Shown: in pieces, positions 27,066 to 36,108 of the stretch
Numbering within the stretch: position 1 is the stretch's first letter
How the letters are laid out: every line of letters starts with the position of its first letter
Source: Pseudomonas fluorescens
GTDB lineage: Bacteria > Pseudomonadota > Gammaproteobacteria > Pseudomonadales > Pseudomonadaceae
Assembly: GCF_902498195.1 (NCBI RefSeq)
Contig: NZ_CABVIY010000004.1
Span: 186,001 to 250,000, forward strand
DNA length: 64,000 nucleotides
Reading direction: 5' to 3'
Made by a program: the position numbers and the translations under genes
Notes under the pieces: generated by a model
The model's input: the letters and a program-made list of their open reading frames with translations, nothing else
The model's database searches: none
Told to the model about the DNA's origin: nothing

Positions 27066-27983
27066 ATGTCAGCAAAAGTAGTGGTGATAGGCAGTCTGAA
27101 CATGGACCTGGTGACCCGCGCGCCGCGGCTGCCACGGGGTGGTGAAACCCTGATCGGCCAGTCGTTTGCCACCGTTTCCGGTGGCAAGGGGGCCAACCAG
27201 GCCGTGGCCGCCGCGCGTCTGGGGACGCAGGTGTCGATGGTCGGTTGTGTGGGCGACGATGCCTATGGCCAAGCGTTGCGCGGGGCCTTGTTGGCCGAGG
27301 GGATCGATTGTCAGGCAGTCAGCACGGTGGACGGTTCCAGCGGCGTGGCGTTGATTGTGGTCGACGACAACAGCCAGAACGCCATCGTGATCGTTGCCGG
27401 CGCCAACGGTGCACTGACGCCCGCGCTGATCGGCTGCGTCGATGCGGTCCTGCAATCCGCCGATGTGATCATTTGCCAGCTGGAAGTGCCGGATGCCACG
27501 GTGGGCCATGCGCTCCAGCGCGGTCGTGAGCTGGGCAAGACCGTGATCCTCAATCCGGCACCCGCCAGCCGTCCATTGCCAGCAGACTGGTACGCGAACA
27601 TCGATTACCTGATTCCCAACGAAAGTGAAGCGTCGGCCCTGACCGGGTTGCCGGTGGATTCCCGGCAAAGCGCGCAAGACGCGGCGAGCCGCCTGATCGA
27701 AATGGGCGCCGGCAAGGTGATCATTACCCTCGGTGCCGAGGGCTCGCTGTTTGCCGATGGCCAACGCTTCGAGCACTTCCCCGCCTCGGCCGTGAAGGCG
27801 GTCGACACCACGGCGGCGGGTGACACGTTCGTCGGTGGTTTTGCCGCGGCATTGGCGGGCGGTAAAAGCGAAGCCGAAGCGATCCGTTTCGGACAGGTCG
27901 CCGCAGCCCTGTCGGTCACCCGGGCCGGCGCACAGCCCTCGATTCCTACCTTGTCCGAAGTGCAGGCGTTCAACAGACCATGA
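27066..27983 (+). CDS. rbsK: Ribokinase
   Basis: The 305-residue PfkB-family kinase has the N-terminal signature [15 protein letters not shown] and the C-terminal [17 protein letters not shown] with the catalytic Asp. It makes ribose 5-phosphate from ribose and ATP. The ATG at 27066 is used; an ATG four bases earlier is out of frame. It overlaps rbsD by four bases. Confidence 0.94.
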   Translation: MSAKVVVIGSLNMDLVTRAPRLPRGGETLIGQSFATVSGGKGANQAVAAARLGTQVSMVGCVGDDAYGQALRGALLAEGIDCQAVSTVDGSSGVALIVVDDNSQNAIVIVAGANGALTPALIGCVDAVLQSADVIICQLEVPDATVGHALQRGRELGKTVILNPAPASRPLPADWYANIDYLIPNESEASALTGLPVDSRQSAQDAASRLIEMGAGKVIITLGAEGSLFADGQRFEHFPASAVKAVDTTAAGDTFVGGFAAALAGGKSEAEAIRFGQVAAALSVTRAGAQPSIPTLSEVQAFNRP

Positions 27984-28384
27984 AAAAGACCCCTTTGCTC
28001 AACGTTGCACTGTCGCGGCTGATCGCGTCCCTGGGGCATGGCGATACCGTGGTGATCGGCGACGCGGGACTGCCCGTGCCGCCCGGCGTCGAACTGATCG
28101 ACCTGGCCCTGACCCATGGCATTCCCGATTTCATCAGCACGTTGAAGGTGGTGCTGAGCGAAATGCAGGTTGAAAGCCATGTGCTGGCCCAGGAGATTCT
28201 GGAGAAAAAGCCGTCGGCGCTGCTGGCGCTGGATGAGCTGAATGCCGAAGGTGTGCTGGGGCAGCGCGAGTTGCTCAGCCATGAACAATTCAAAGTGCTC
28301 AGCCGCACGGCCCGGGCGATTGTGCGGACCGGTGAATGCCAGCCGTACTGCAATATCGTGCTGGTCGCCGGGGTGACGTTCTGA
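27980..28384 (+). CDS. rbsD: D-ribose pyranase
   Basis: The 134-residue protein has the RbsD pattern: [21 protein letters not shown] with the catalytic His, [15 protein letters not shown], and a final [17 protein letters not shown]. It speeds interconversion of beta-pyranose and beta-furanose ribose so that the kinase is supplied. It overlaps rbsK by ATGA, showing tight coupling. Confidence 0.94.
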   Translation: MKKTPLLNVALSRLIASLGHGDTVVIGDAGLPVPPGVELIDLALTHGIPDFISTLKVVLSEMQVESHVLAQEILEKKPSALLALDELNAEGVLGQRELLSHEQFKVLSRTARAIVRTGECQPYCNIVLVAGVTF

Positions 28385-28421
28385 CTCGTTCCAATTCATG
28401 ACCTTGCACAAGGAGTGCGCC

Positions 28422-29450
28422 ATGTATCGTGTTGCCCGCCAACTGCCTCATCTGCTTCGGAGCCTGCTGCTTGTGTCCGTGATTACTGCAACCGGCGCCC
28501 ATGGGGCGGAAAAAATCGACTTGATCATCGACACCGACCCCGGTGCCGACGACGTGGTTGCCTTACTGTTTGCGCTGGCATCGCCGCAGGAGCTGAACAT
28601 CCGCGCGTTGACCACCGTCGCCGGCAACGTGCGCCTGGACAAGACGTCGCGTAATGCGCGACTGGCTCGCGAGTGGGCAGGGCGCGAGGAGGTGCCGGTC
28701 TACGCCGGCGCGAAGAAGCCGCTGATGCGCAAACCCATCTATGCCGAGGACATCCATGGCAAGGAAGGGCTGTCCGGCATCACAGTCCATGAGCCGAAGG
28801 CAGGCCTGGCCGAAGGCAACGCGGTCGAGTACCTGATCGACACCCTGATGGCGGCCAAGCCCCACAGCATCACCATCGCCATGCTGGGACCGCAGACCAA
28901 CCTGGCATTGGCGTTGATCCAGGAGCCGGACATCGTCCAGGGCATCAAGGAAGTGGTGATCATGGGCGGTGCGCACTTCAACGGTGGCAACATTACGCCC
29001 GTGGCAGAGTTCAACCTGTTCGCCGATCCGCACGCGGCCGAGGTGGTGCTCAACAGTGGTGTGAAACTGACCTACCTGCCGCTGGACGTCACTCACAAGA
29101 TCCTCACCAGCGACGCGCGCCTGCACAAGATTGCCGCGTTGAACAACAACGCCAGCAAGCTGGTGGTCGATATTCTGAATGACTACATCAAGGCCGACAT
29201 GGAGCACTACGGGATCCCGGGTGGTCCGGTGCATGACGCGACAGTCATCGCCTATCTGCTCAAGCCGCAGCTGTTCAGCGGACGGGCGGTGAACGTGGTG
29301 GTGGACAGCGGCGAAGGCCCGACCTTTGGCCAGACCATTGTCGACTGGTACGACGGCCTCAAGGCGCCGAAGAATGCCTTCTGGGTTGAGAGCGGTGATG
29401 CCCAGGGCTTCTTTGATCTGCTGACCGAGCGATTGGCGCGGCTGAAGTAG
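28422..29450 (+). CDS. Exported nucleoside hydrolase
   Basis: The 342-residue protein has the nucleoside hydrolase signature DTDPGADDVVALLFAL near the mature start and AEFNLFADPHAAEVVL, with the calcium-binding Asp cluster. A signal peptide (HLLRSLLLVSVITATGAHGA) implies a periplasmic enzyme. It cleaves ribonucleosides to base and ribose. It follows rbsD by about 37 bases on the same strand, so it likely supplies ribose to the RbsBAC importer. The ATG at 28422 follows AAGGAG; the frame is open to 28398. Confidence 0.88.
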   Translation: MYRVARQLPHLLRSLLLVSVITATGAHGAEKIDLIIDTDPGADDVVALLFALASPQELNIRALTTVAGNVRLDKTSRNARLAREWAGREEVPVYAGAKKPLMRKPIYAEDIHGKEGLSGITVHEPKAGLAEGNAVEYLIDTLMAAKPHSITIAMLGPQTNLALALIQEPDIVQGIKEVVIMGGAHFNGGNITPVAEFNLFADPHAAEVVLNSGVKLTYLPLDVTHKILTSDARLHKIAALNNNASKLVVDILNDYIKADMEHYGIPGGPVHDATVIAYLLKPQLFSGRAVNVVVDSGEGPTFGQTIVDWYDGLKAPKNAFWVESGDAQGFFDLLTERLARLK

Positions 29451-29454
29451 GCGG

Positions 29455-29664
29455 CTACGCTGTTTCCGGATGCCCGGCGCCGTGGTTCGTCGGGTACTTT
29501 TCGAAAATCTGCTCGATGAACGATTGAGCGGCCTCGGTGCCCAGTTCCTTGACCAGCAGATCGATGCCGATGATTGCGAGTTCTTCCGGGCTGCCGGGGC
29601 TGTAGGAGCTGTGACCTTCTGGCCACTTGGCTTTGATGTCGGCGTCAATGCTTACGGTGGTCAT
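29455..29664 (-). CDS. Small acidic protein, unknown function
   Basis: From the ATG at 29664 the product has 69 residues, hydrophilic and acidic, with a central helix GSPEELAIIGIDLLVKELGTEAA. The frame continues upstream to 29763, and no start has a good ribosome site, so the true start is unsure. It is convergent with the nucleoside hydrolase with a four-base gap. No family is recognised. Confidence 0.5.
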   Translation of the reverse strand: MTTVSIDADIKAKWPEGHSSYSPGSPEELAIIGIDLLVKELGTEAAQSFIEQIFEKYPTNHGAGHPETA

Positions 29665-29795
29665 GATGGCGCTCGTGCAGTCGGAGAGTTCGAGCGAGGA
29701 GTTAACCATTTTGCCGCGCTTTTGGCACTCCGACTTAGGCATGAGTGGAAGGCTATGCGACACTTGGTCTTTGAGGACTTTTCAAGGACTGCGCT

Positions 29796-30101
29796 GTGCA
29801 GATCGATCTGAACACCCCTGATGGCCTGACCCTTGAAGCCGTGCGTCAGCTCCTGGCGTCCGCCAGCGACGATCAGCACACGCAATTGCGTGTGACCCGC
29901 GGCGGCATCGCCTATATTTCTTCGGGAGTCGTGGGCGGCACCGATATCGACGGGTTGCTGTTTCGCCTGGAAACCTGGGCCAAGGGGTCCGGTTATGTCG
30001 GGCGGGTCGCGGCCAGTGACGAGGTCTGGGTCATGCAGATCTTCAATGCTCTGAAGCAGAACTGGCCAAAACCGGCTTTCGACTATATAGACGTCTACTA
30101 A
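29796..30101 (+). CDS. Conserved Pseudomonas protein of 101 residues, unknown function
   Basis: Starts with GTG at 29796 after AAGGA. The product has a beta-strand-rich start (HTQLRVTRGGIAYISS), a GGTDIDGLLFRLETWAKG helix and an aromatic tail (FDYIDVY). No signal peptide is seen. It is divergent from the small gene at 29455-29664. I recognise no named domain. Confidence 0.65.
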   Translation: MQIDLNTPDGLTLEAVRQLLASASDDQHTQLRVTRGGIAYISSGVVGGTDIDGLLFRLETWAKGSGYVGRVAASDEVWVMQIFNALKQNWPKPAFDYIDVY

Positions 30102-30270
30102 GCATTGTTCATATTCAGTCACGATTGAGTGATGAAGGGCCGGGCGATGCTCAGGCAAACTGGCCGATTGTTTTGTAACGTGAGAACAGGTCGTCAGTTC
30201 TCCTTGTGAAACCAAACGCCGCAATGGCGGTCGCACGATCTCAGCTCAACTCTAGAAAAAAGGAGGCTTC

Positions 30271-30591
30271 ATGCCTTGGAAGTTCGCGTCATTGGGTACT
30301 CTGTTGGCCGTTGCCATGCTGTCCGGTTGCAGCACTGCCGACACCGAATCGACAACAGACCCTGTTACGACGACTGACACAGGTCACAGCCGTTGCGAGG
30401 CCAAAGCCGCCGAGTTCACCATTGGCAAACAGGCTTCGCCCGAATTGCTGGAGCAGGCGCGTACACGTGCCGGCGCACAGAATGCGCGCTTCCTTCAGCC
30501 TAACGACATGGTGACGCTGGAATACCGCTCTGACCGTCTGAACCTGAATACCGATGCCAATCGGGTCGTCACGCGCGTCAACTGCGGCTGA
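30271..30591 (+). CDS. Lipoprotein with I78-type peptidase inhibitor domain
   Basis: The 106-residue product has a lipobox (VAMLSGC) at residue 20 and a compact domain ending DMVTLEYRSDRLNLNTDANRVVTRVNCG. This matches the I78 inhibitor family, whose members fold as small inhibitors of serine peptidases. A pair of Cys (RCEAKAAEF and the terminal VNCG) probably forms a disulfide. AAAGGAGG precedes the ATG. A terminator follows. Confidence 0.82.
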   Translation: MPWKFASLGTLLAVAMLSGCSTADTESTTDPVTTTDTGHSRCEAKAAEFTIGKQASPELLEQARTRAGAQNARFLQPNDMVTLEYRSDRLNLNTDANRVVTRVNCG

Positions 30592-30617
30592 TCGCTCGGG
30601 CTTTTGCGTTACCCATA

Positions 30618-30648
30618 AAAAACCCCGTCACATGGACGGGGTTTTTTT
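30618..30648. terminator. Bidirectional rho-independent terminator
   Basis: AACCCCGTC-ACATG-GACGGGGTT is a 9-bp stem with T7 on the right and A-rich sequence on the left. It serves both the I78 lipoprotein gene and the convergent cold-shock gene. Confidence 0.92.
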
Positions 30649-30662
30649 AGCGCGCCTGGAAA

Positions 30663-30875
30663 TTACTCTGGGCGAACTTGAGCAGCTTGCATACCCTTTT
30701 GGCCTTTCTCAGCCACGAAGGAAACGGTCTGGCCTTCTTTCAGGCTTTTGAAACCGTCGCTTTCGATAGCTTTGAAGTGTACGAACAGGTCGTCACCGCC
30801 ACCTTGAGGAGTGATGAAGCCGAAGCCTTTTTCATCGTTGAACCATTTAACGGTGCCGGTTTGGCGATTAGACAT
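30663..30875 (-). CDS. CspA-family cold-shock protein
   Basis: The 70-residue protein has the RNA-binding motifs [14 protein letters not shown] (RNP1) and DLFVHFKAI (RNP2) of the cold-shock domain. It binds single-stranded RNA or DNA and melts secondary structure. About 290 bases without a gene lie upstream and may hold the long leader common to csp genes. It is convergent with the I78 gene. Confidence 0.93.
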   Translation of the reverse strand: MSNRQTGTVKWFNDEKGFGFITPQGGGDDLFVHFKAIESDGFKSLKEGQTVSFVAEKGQKGMQAAQVRPE

Positions 30876-31167
30876 GGTGTATCTCCAAGAAACTTATATT
30901 TTCAGTAGTACTGTGCTGCTCAGGCCAACTGGGCACACCGGGGTATCATAGTCGAAATGTTCGCTTTGGGAGCCCCCCGCAGGTGCTGTTTGCCCTACAG
31001 TCGCACACACTTTGTTACCTGATCTGGCTGGAAGCCCCGTTTTAAAAGGCTTCCAGCCGAAAGTAAAGACGATAAAAAAAGCTGTAAAACCTGCATATTT
31101 TGTCGGAAAAGGCGGTTTTGAGGTGCCTTTTACCGGCGCAAGGCGCTTTCAGGACGCCCGATGGGGC

Positions 31168-31470
31168 TTATTTTTTCGCCGGATTAGTGGCCTTGCACTT
31201 GGAAATCTGGGTCAGTGCCTGTTGCTTCAGGGCGTCACTGGCCTGATTGTCCATCAAGGCCTGAAGGTCCTTGGCCGGGTACGACTTGATTGCATCGGCA
31301 CCGCAGGCGCAGTGGGCTTTTGCGGCCGCAGCGCCGATCTGCGGCGTGGCTGCCTGGGTGCACTGCGCCATGTACTTCTCGCGCTCACCCTTGGGCCAGT
31401 CGGCGTGGGCGGCCAGTGGCAGCAGCAATACGATGGGTGCGACAACGGCGAACAAACGATTCAGACGCAT
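31168..31470 (-). CDS. Small secreted protein with four cysteines, unknown function
   Basis: The 100-residue product has a signal peptide ending near residue 24 (LLLPLAAHA) and a mature helical part with CTQAATP, HCACGADAIKSYP and SKCKATN. Four Cys suggest two disulfides in the periplasm. The ATG at 31470 follows AAGGAG; an upstream ATG is not needed. No family is recognised. Confidence 0.7.
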   Translation of the reverse strand: MRLNRLFAVVAPIVLLLPLAAHADWPKGEREKYMAQCTQAATPQIGAAAAKAHCACGADAIKSYPAKDLQALMDNQASDALKQQALTQISKCKATNPAKK

Positions 31471-31802
31471 GCCGGGATGCTCCTTGTGGGTCAATGTCTT
31501 GTTATCTGAGGGGGAAAGCGGGGATCAAGTTCAGCACTCTGGCATAAAAACGGCGGATTTGCCCTGTCAGAAGCCCTGCATGCCGCCACGACCGTTCATC
31601 TGTGCTAGCATGCCCCGCTCGGGCGTTTGCAGGCGCCGGTCGACCTATCGTCCCGGCTGCGGCATTCCCCGAACAATCCTGATTTGAATCCCAGTCACTC
31701 TGGTTCGGTTTCCGGTTGGCCGCAAGGCTCCTGCCGCTGTAAGGCAGGCGTTCGTCATTGAATGGCCTGGATCGGATCTTGTACTGGCTCATCCCAACCC
31801 AC

Positions 31803-31823
31803 GTGACCTTTGGTAGGGGTCAC
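31803..31823 (+). promoter_or_regulatory. Inverted repeat in the thrS leader
   Basis: GTGACC and GGTCAC pair across nine bases, ending about 20 bases before the thrS start and just upstream of its AGGAGAGGAGG ribosome site. Another hairpin (CCTGCC / GGCAGG) lies near 31733. In E. coli, ThrS represses its own mRNA through leader stem-loops; a similar role is possible. The 372-base gap 31471-31842 shows no gene. Confidence 0.45.
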
Positions 31824-31842
31824 CACTAGGAGAGGAGGCGCC

Positions 31843-33765
31843 ATGCCAACTATTACTCTTCCCGACGGCAGTCAACGTTCATTCGATCACCCGGTTTCCA
31901 TCGCCGAGGTCGCCGCATCCATCGGTGCCGGTCTGGCCAAGGCCACCGTGGCCGGCAAGGTCAATGGCAAGCTGGCTGATGCCAGCGACATCATCGACAG
32001 CGACGCTACGCTGCAAATCATTACGCCAAAGGATGAAGAGGGGCTGGAGATCATTCGCCACTCTTGTGCCCACCTGGTCGGCCATGCGGTCAAGCAACTG
32101 TACCCGACCGCCAAAATGGTCATCGGTCCGGTCATCGACGACGGCTTCTATTACGACATCGCCTACGAGCGTCCTTTTACCCCGGACGACCTGGCGGCTA
32201 TCGAACAGCGCATGCAGCAGCTGATCGAGAAAGACTACGACGTCATCAAGAAGGTCACTGCGCGCGCCGACGTGATCGAAGTGTTCAAGGCTCGCGGCGA
32301 AGACTACAAGCTGCGCCTGGTCGAGGACATGCCGAACGAACAGGCCATGGGCCTGTACTACCACGAAGAATACGTCGACATGTGCCGCGGTCCGCACGTG
32401 CCGAACACTCGCTTCCTGAAATCCTTCAAGTTGACCAAGTTGTCCGGCGCCTACTGGCGCGGTGATGCCAAGAACGAGCAATTGCAGCGCGTCTACGGCA
32501 CCGCATGGGCTGACAAGAAGCAGCTGGCGGCTTATATCCAGCGTATCGAAGAAGCTGAAAAGCGCGATCACCGCAAGATCGGCAAGCGCCTGGGCCTGTT
32601 CCATACCCAGGAAGAAGCGCCGGGCATGGTGTTCTGGCACCCGAACGGCTGGACCCTGTACCAGGTGCTCGAACAGTACATGCGCAAGGTTCAGCGCGAC
32701 AACGGCTACCTGGAGATCAAGACCCCTCAGGTCGTCGATCGCAGCCTGTGGGAGAAATCCGGGCACTGGGCCAACTACGCCGACAACATGTTCACCACCG
32801 AGTCGGAAAGCCGCGACTACGCCATCAAGCCAATGAACTGCCCTTGCCACGTGCAAGTGTTCAATCAAGGCCTGAAGAGCTACCGCGAGTTGCCGATGCG
32901 TCTGGCCGAATTCGGTGCTTGCCACCGTAACGAGCCGTCGGGTGCGTTGCACGGCATCATGCGCGTGCGTGCGTTCACTCAGGACGACGCCCACATCTTC
33001 TGCACCGAAGAACAGATGCAGGCCGAATCCGCTGCGTTCATCAAGCTGACCATGGATGTCTACGCCGACTTCGGCTTCAAAGACATCGAAATGAAGCTGT
33101 CCACTCGTCCGGAAAAACGCGTCGGTTCCGATGAGCTGTGGGATCGCGCCGAGGCGGCACTGGCTGCAGCCCTTGATAGCGCTGGCCTGCCGTACGATTT
33201 GCAGCCGGGCGAGGGCGCGTTCTACGGTCCGAAGATCGAGTTCTCGCTGAAAGATTGCCTCGGTCGCGTCTGGCAGTGTGGTACCCTGCAGCTCGATTTT
33301 AACCTGCCTGTCCGTCTGGGTGCCGAATACGTCTCCGAAGACAACAGCCGCAAGCATCCGGTGATGTTGCACCGGGCGATCCTTGGTTCCTTCGAGCGTT
33401 TCGTCGGAATCCTGATCGAGCACTATGAAGGTGCTTTCCCTGCGTGGCTGGCGCCAACCCAGGCAGTGATCATGAATATCACTGATAAACAGGCAGATTT
33501 TGTTGCCGAAGTAGAAAAAACTCTCAACGAAAGCGGGTTTCGTGCCAAGTCTGACTTGAGAAATGAAAAGATCGGCTTTAAAATCCGCGAGCATACTTTG
33601 CTCAAGGTTCCGTATCTCTTGGTTATCGGGGATAAGGAAGTCGAGATGCAGACTGTCGCTGTGCGTACTCGTGAAGGTGCTGACCTGGGCTCGATGCCCG
33701 TCGCCCAGTTCGCCGAGTTCCTCGCGCAAGCGGTTTCCCGGCGTGGTCGCCCAGATTCGGAGTAA
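31843..33765 (+). CDS. thrS: Threonyl-tRNA synthetase
   Basis: The 640-residue class II synthetase has an N-terminal TGS domain (residues about 1-60), an editing domain with the [16 protein letters not shown] segment, a catalytic core with the zinc-site Cys in MNCPCHVQ and class II motif [19 protein letters not shown] [15 protein letters not shown], and a C-terminal anticodon-binding domain. The start at 31843 follows GGAGG. It heads the block thrS-infC-rpmI-rplT and its stop overlaps the infC start by one base. Confidence 0.97.
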   Translation: MPTITLPDGSQRSFDHPVSIAEVAASIGAGLAKATVAGKVNGKLADASDIIDSDATLQIITPKDEEGLEIIRHSCAHLVGHAVKQLYPTAKMVIGPVIDDGFYYDIAYERPFTPDDLAAIEQRMQQLIEKDYDVIKKVTARADVIEVFKARGEDYKLRLVEDMPNEQAMGLYYHEEYVDMCRGPHVPNTRFLKSFKLTKLSGAYWRGDAKNEQLQRVYGTAWADKKQLAAYIQRIEEAEKRDHRKIGKRLGLFHTQEEAPGMVFWHPNGWTLYQVLEQYMRKVQRDNGYLEIKTPQVVDRSLWEKSGHWANYADNMFTTESESRDYAIKPMNCPCHVQVFNQGLKSYRELPMRLAEFGACHRNEPSGALHGIMRVRAFTQDDAHIFCTEEQMQAESAAFIKLTMDVYADFGFKDIEMKLSTRPEKRVGSDELWDRAEAALAAALDSAGLPYDLQPGEGAFYGPKIEFSLKDCLGRVWQCGTLQLDFNLPVRLGAEYVSEDNSRKHPVMLHRAILGSFERFVGILIEHYEGAFPAWLAPTQAVIMNITDKQADFVAEVEKTLNESGFRAKSDLRNEKIGFKIREHTLLKVPYLLVIGDKEVEMQTVAVRTREGADLGSMPVAQFAEFLAQAVSRRGRPDSE

Positions 33766-34316
33766 TTATTATTAAGCGTGAAATGAGACAAGATAAACGA
33801 GCTGCACCGAAAGCCCCGATCAACGAGAATATCTCGGCACGCGAGGTTCGGTTAATTGGGGCTGAAGGTGAACAGCTTGGGATTGTGTCAATTGAAGACG
33901 CGCTTCTTAAGGCTGAAGAGGCCAAACTGGATTTGGTGGAAATTTCCGCCGATGCAGTACCCCCTGTTTGCAAACTGATGGACTACGGCAAATCGATCTT
34001 CGAAAAGAAGAAGCAGATTGCCGCGGCCAAGAAAAACCAGAAGCAGATTCAGGTTAAAGAAATCAAGTTTCGTCCAGGGACGGAGGAAGGGGATTACCAG
34101 GTAAAACTGCGCAACCTGGTACGTTTCCTGAGTGACGGGGACAGGGCCAAGGTATCCTTGCGATTCCGCGGCCGTGAGATGGCCCACCAGGAGCTGGGGA
34201 TGGAACTCCTCAAGCGAGTTGAAGGTGACTTGCTCGAGTACGGTTCGGTCGAACAGCATCCTAAGATGGAAGGACGCCAGCTGATCATGGTCATCGCCCC
34301 GAAAAAGAAGAAGTAA
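33765..34316 (+). CDS. infC: Translation initiation factor IF-3, rare ATT start
   Basis: IF-3 has 183 residues, with the N-domain [13 protein letters not shown] and C-domain [22 protein letters not shown]. The first in-frame ATG (33783) would drop a conserved six-residue start; reading three consecutive ATT codons from 33765 gives the usual MIIKREM beginning. ATT initiation is a known trait of infC and underlies its self-control, since IF-3 rejects non-standard starts. ATT at 33768 is an alternative with better GGAG spacing. It overlaps the thrS stop by one base. Confidence 0.9.
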   Translation: MIIKREMRQDKRAAPKAPINENISAREVRLIGAEGEQLGIVSIEDALLKAEEAKLDLVEISADAVPPVCKLMDYGKSIFEKKKQIAAAKKNQKQIQVKEIKFRPGTEEGDYQVKLRNLVRFLSDGDRAKVSLRFRGREMAHQELGMELLKRVEGDLLEYGSVEQHPKMEGRQLIMVIAPKKKK

Positions 34317-34376
34317 TCAACAGGGCACGGCAGGCCTTCTGATTATGTTTATCAACTGAATGCGGAGTATCCGAAC

Positions 34377-34571
34377 ATGCCAAAAATGAAGACCAAAAGT
34401 GGTGCTGCTAAGCGGTTTCTGAAAACTGCTAACGGTATCAAGCACAAGCACGCTTTCAAGAGCCACATCCTGACCAAAATGTCGACCAAGCGTAAGCGTC
34501 AACTGCGCGGTAGCAGCTTGCTGCATCCGTCTGACGTGGCAAAAGTCGAGCGCATGCTGCGCCTTCGTTAA
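34377..34571 (+). CDS. rpmI: Ribosomal protein bL35
   Basis: The 64-residue basic protein starts [20 protein letters not shown] and has [22 protein letters not shown], the bL35 pattern. It is part of the large subunit. It lies between infC and rplT; bL20 usually represses this pair by binding the leader before rpmI. Confidence 0.97.
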   Translation: MPKMKTKSGAAKRFLKTANGIKHKHAFKSHILTKMSTKRKRQLRGSSLLHPSDVAKVERMLRLR

Positions 34572-34599
34572 TTTTAGTCAAGAATAGAGGAAGTAACTC

Positions 34600-34956
34600 A
34601 TGGCTCGTGTAAAGCGTGGCGTCATTGCCCGTAAGCGTCACAAAAAAATTCTGAAACTTGCTAAAGGCTACTACGGCGCTCGCTCGCGCGTATTCCGTGT
34701 TGCCAAGCAAGCGGTAATCAAGGCAGGCCAATACGCCTACCGTGACCGTCGTCAGAAAAAACGTCAGTTCCGCGCTCTGTGGATCGCCCGTATCAACGCT
34801 GGTGCTCGTATCAACGGTCTGTCCTACAGCCGTTTCATCGCCGGCCTGAAAAAAGCGTCCATCGAGATCGACCGTAAGGTTCTGGCTGATCTGGCAGTGA
34901 ACGAAAAAGCGGCGTTTGCTGCGATTGTCGAGAAAGCTAAAGCCACCTTGGCTTAA
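34600..34956 (+). CDS. rplT: Ribosomal protein bL20
   Basis: The 118-residue basic protein shows the bL20 sequence: [19 protein letters not shown], then [16 protein letters not shown] and the globular C-terminal half with [18 protein letters not shown] [16 protein letters not shown]. It is needed for early 50S assembly and represses its own operon. A terminator follows at 35012. Confidence 0.97.
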   Translation: MARVKRGVIARKRHKKILKLAKGYYGARSRVFRVAKQAVIKAGQYAYRDRRQKKRQFRALWIARINAGARINGLSYSRFIAGLKKASIEIDRKVLADLAVNEKAAFAAIVEKAKATLA

Positions 34957-35011
34957 GTACCCCCGACAGTCACCCGGCCTCACCTCTGTGGGGCCAGGTG
35001 TTAAACGTCAT

Positions 35012-36082
<1,071 letters not shown>

Positions 36083-36108
36083 TCGTAACGAATTCTTAGG
36101 AGAGCAGG

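Noticed and set aside
31012..31509. Plus-strand ORF of 165 codons over the cysteine-rich secreted gene
   Set aside because: It runs opposite to a gene with a signal peptide and good ribosome site, and its product looks random.
31879..33729. Minus-strand ORF of 616 codons opposite thrS
   Set aside because: A shadow of thrS codon bias; no ribosome site or domain.
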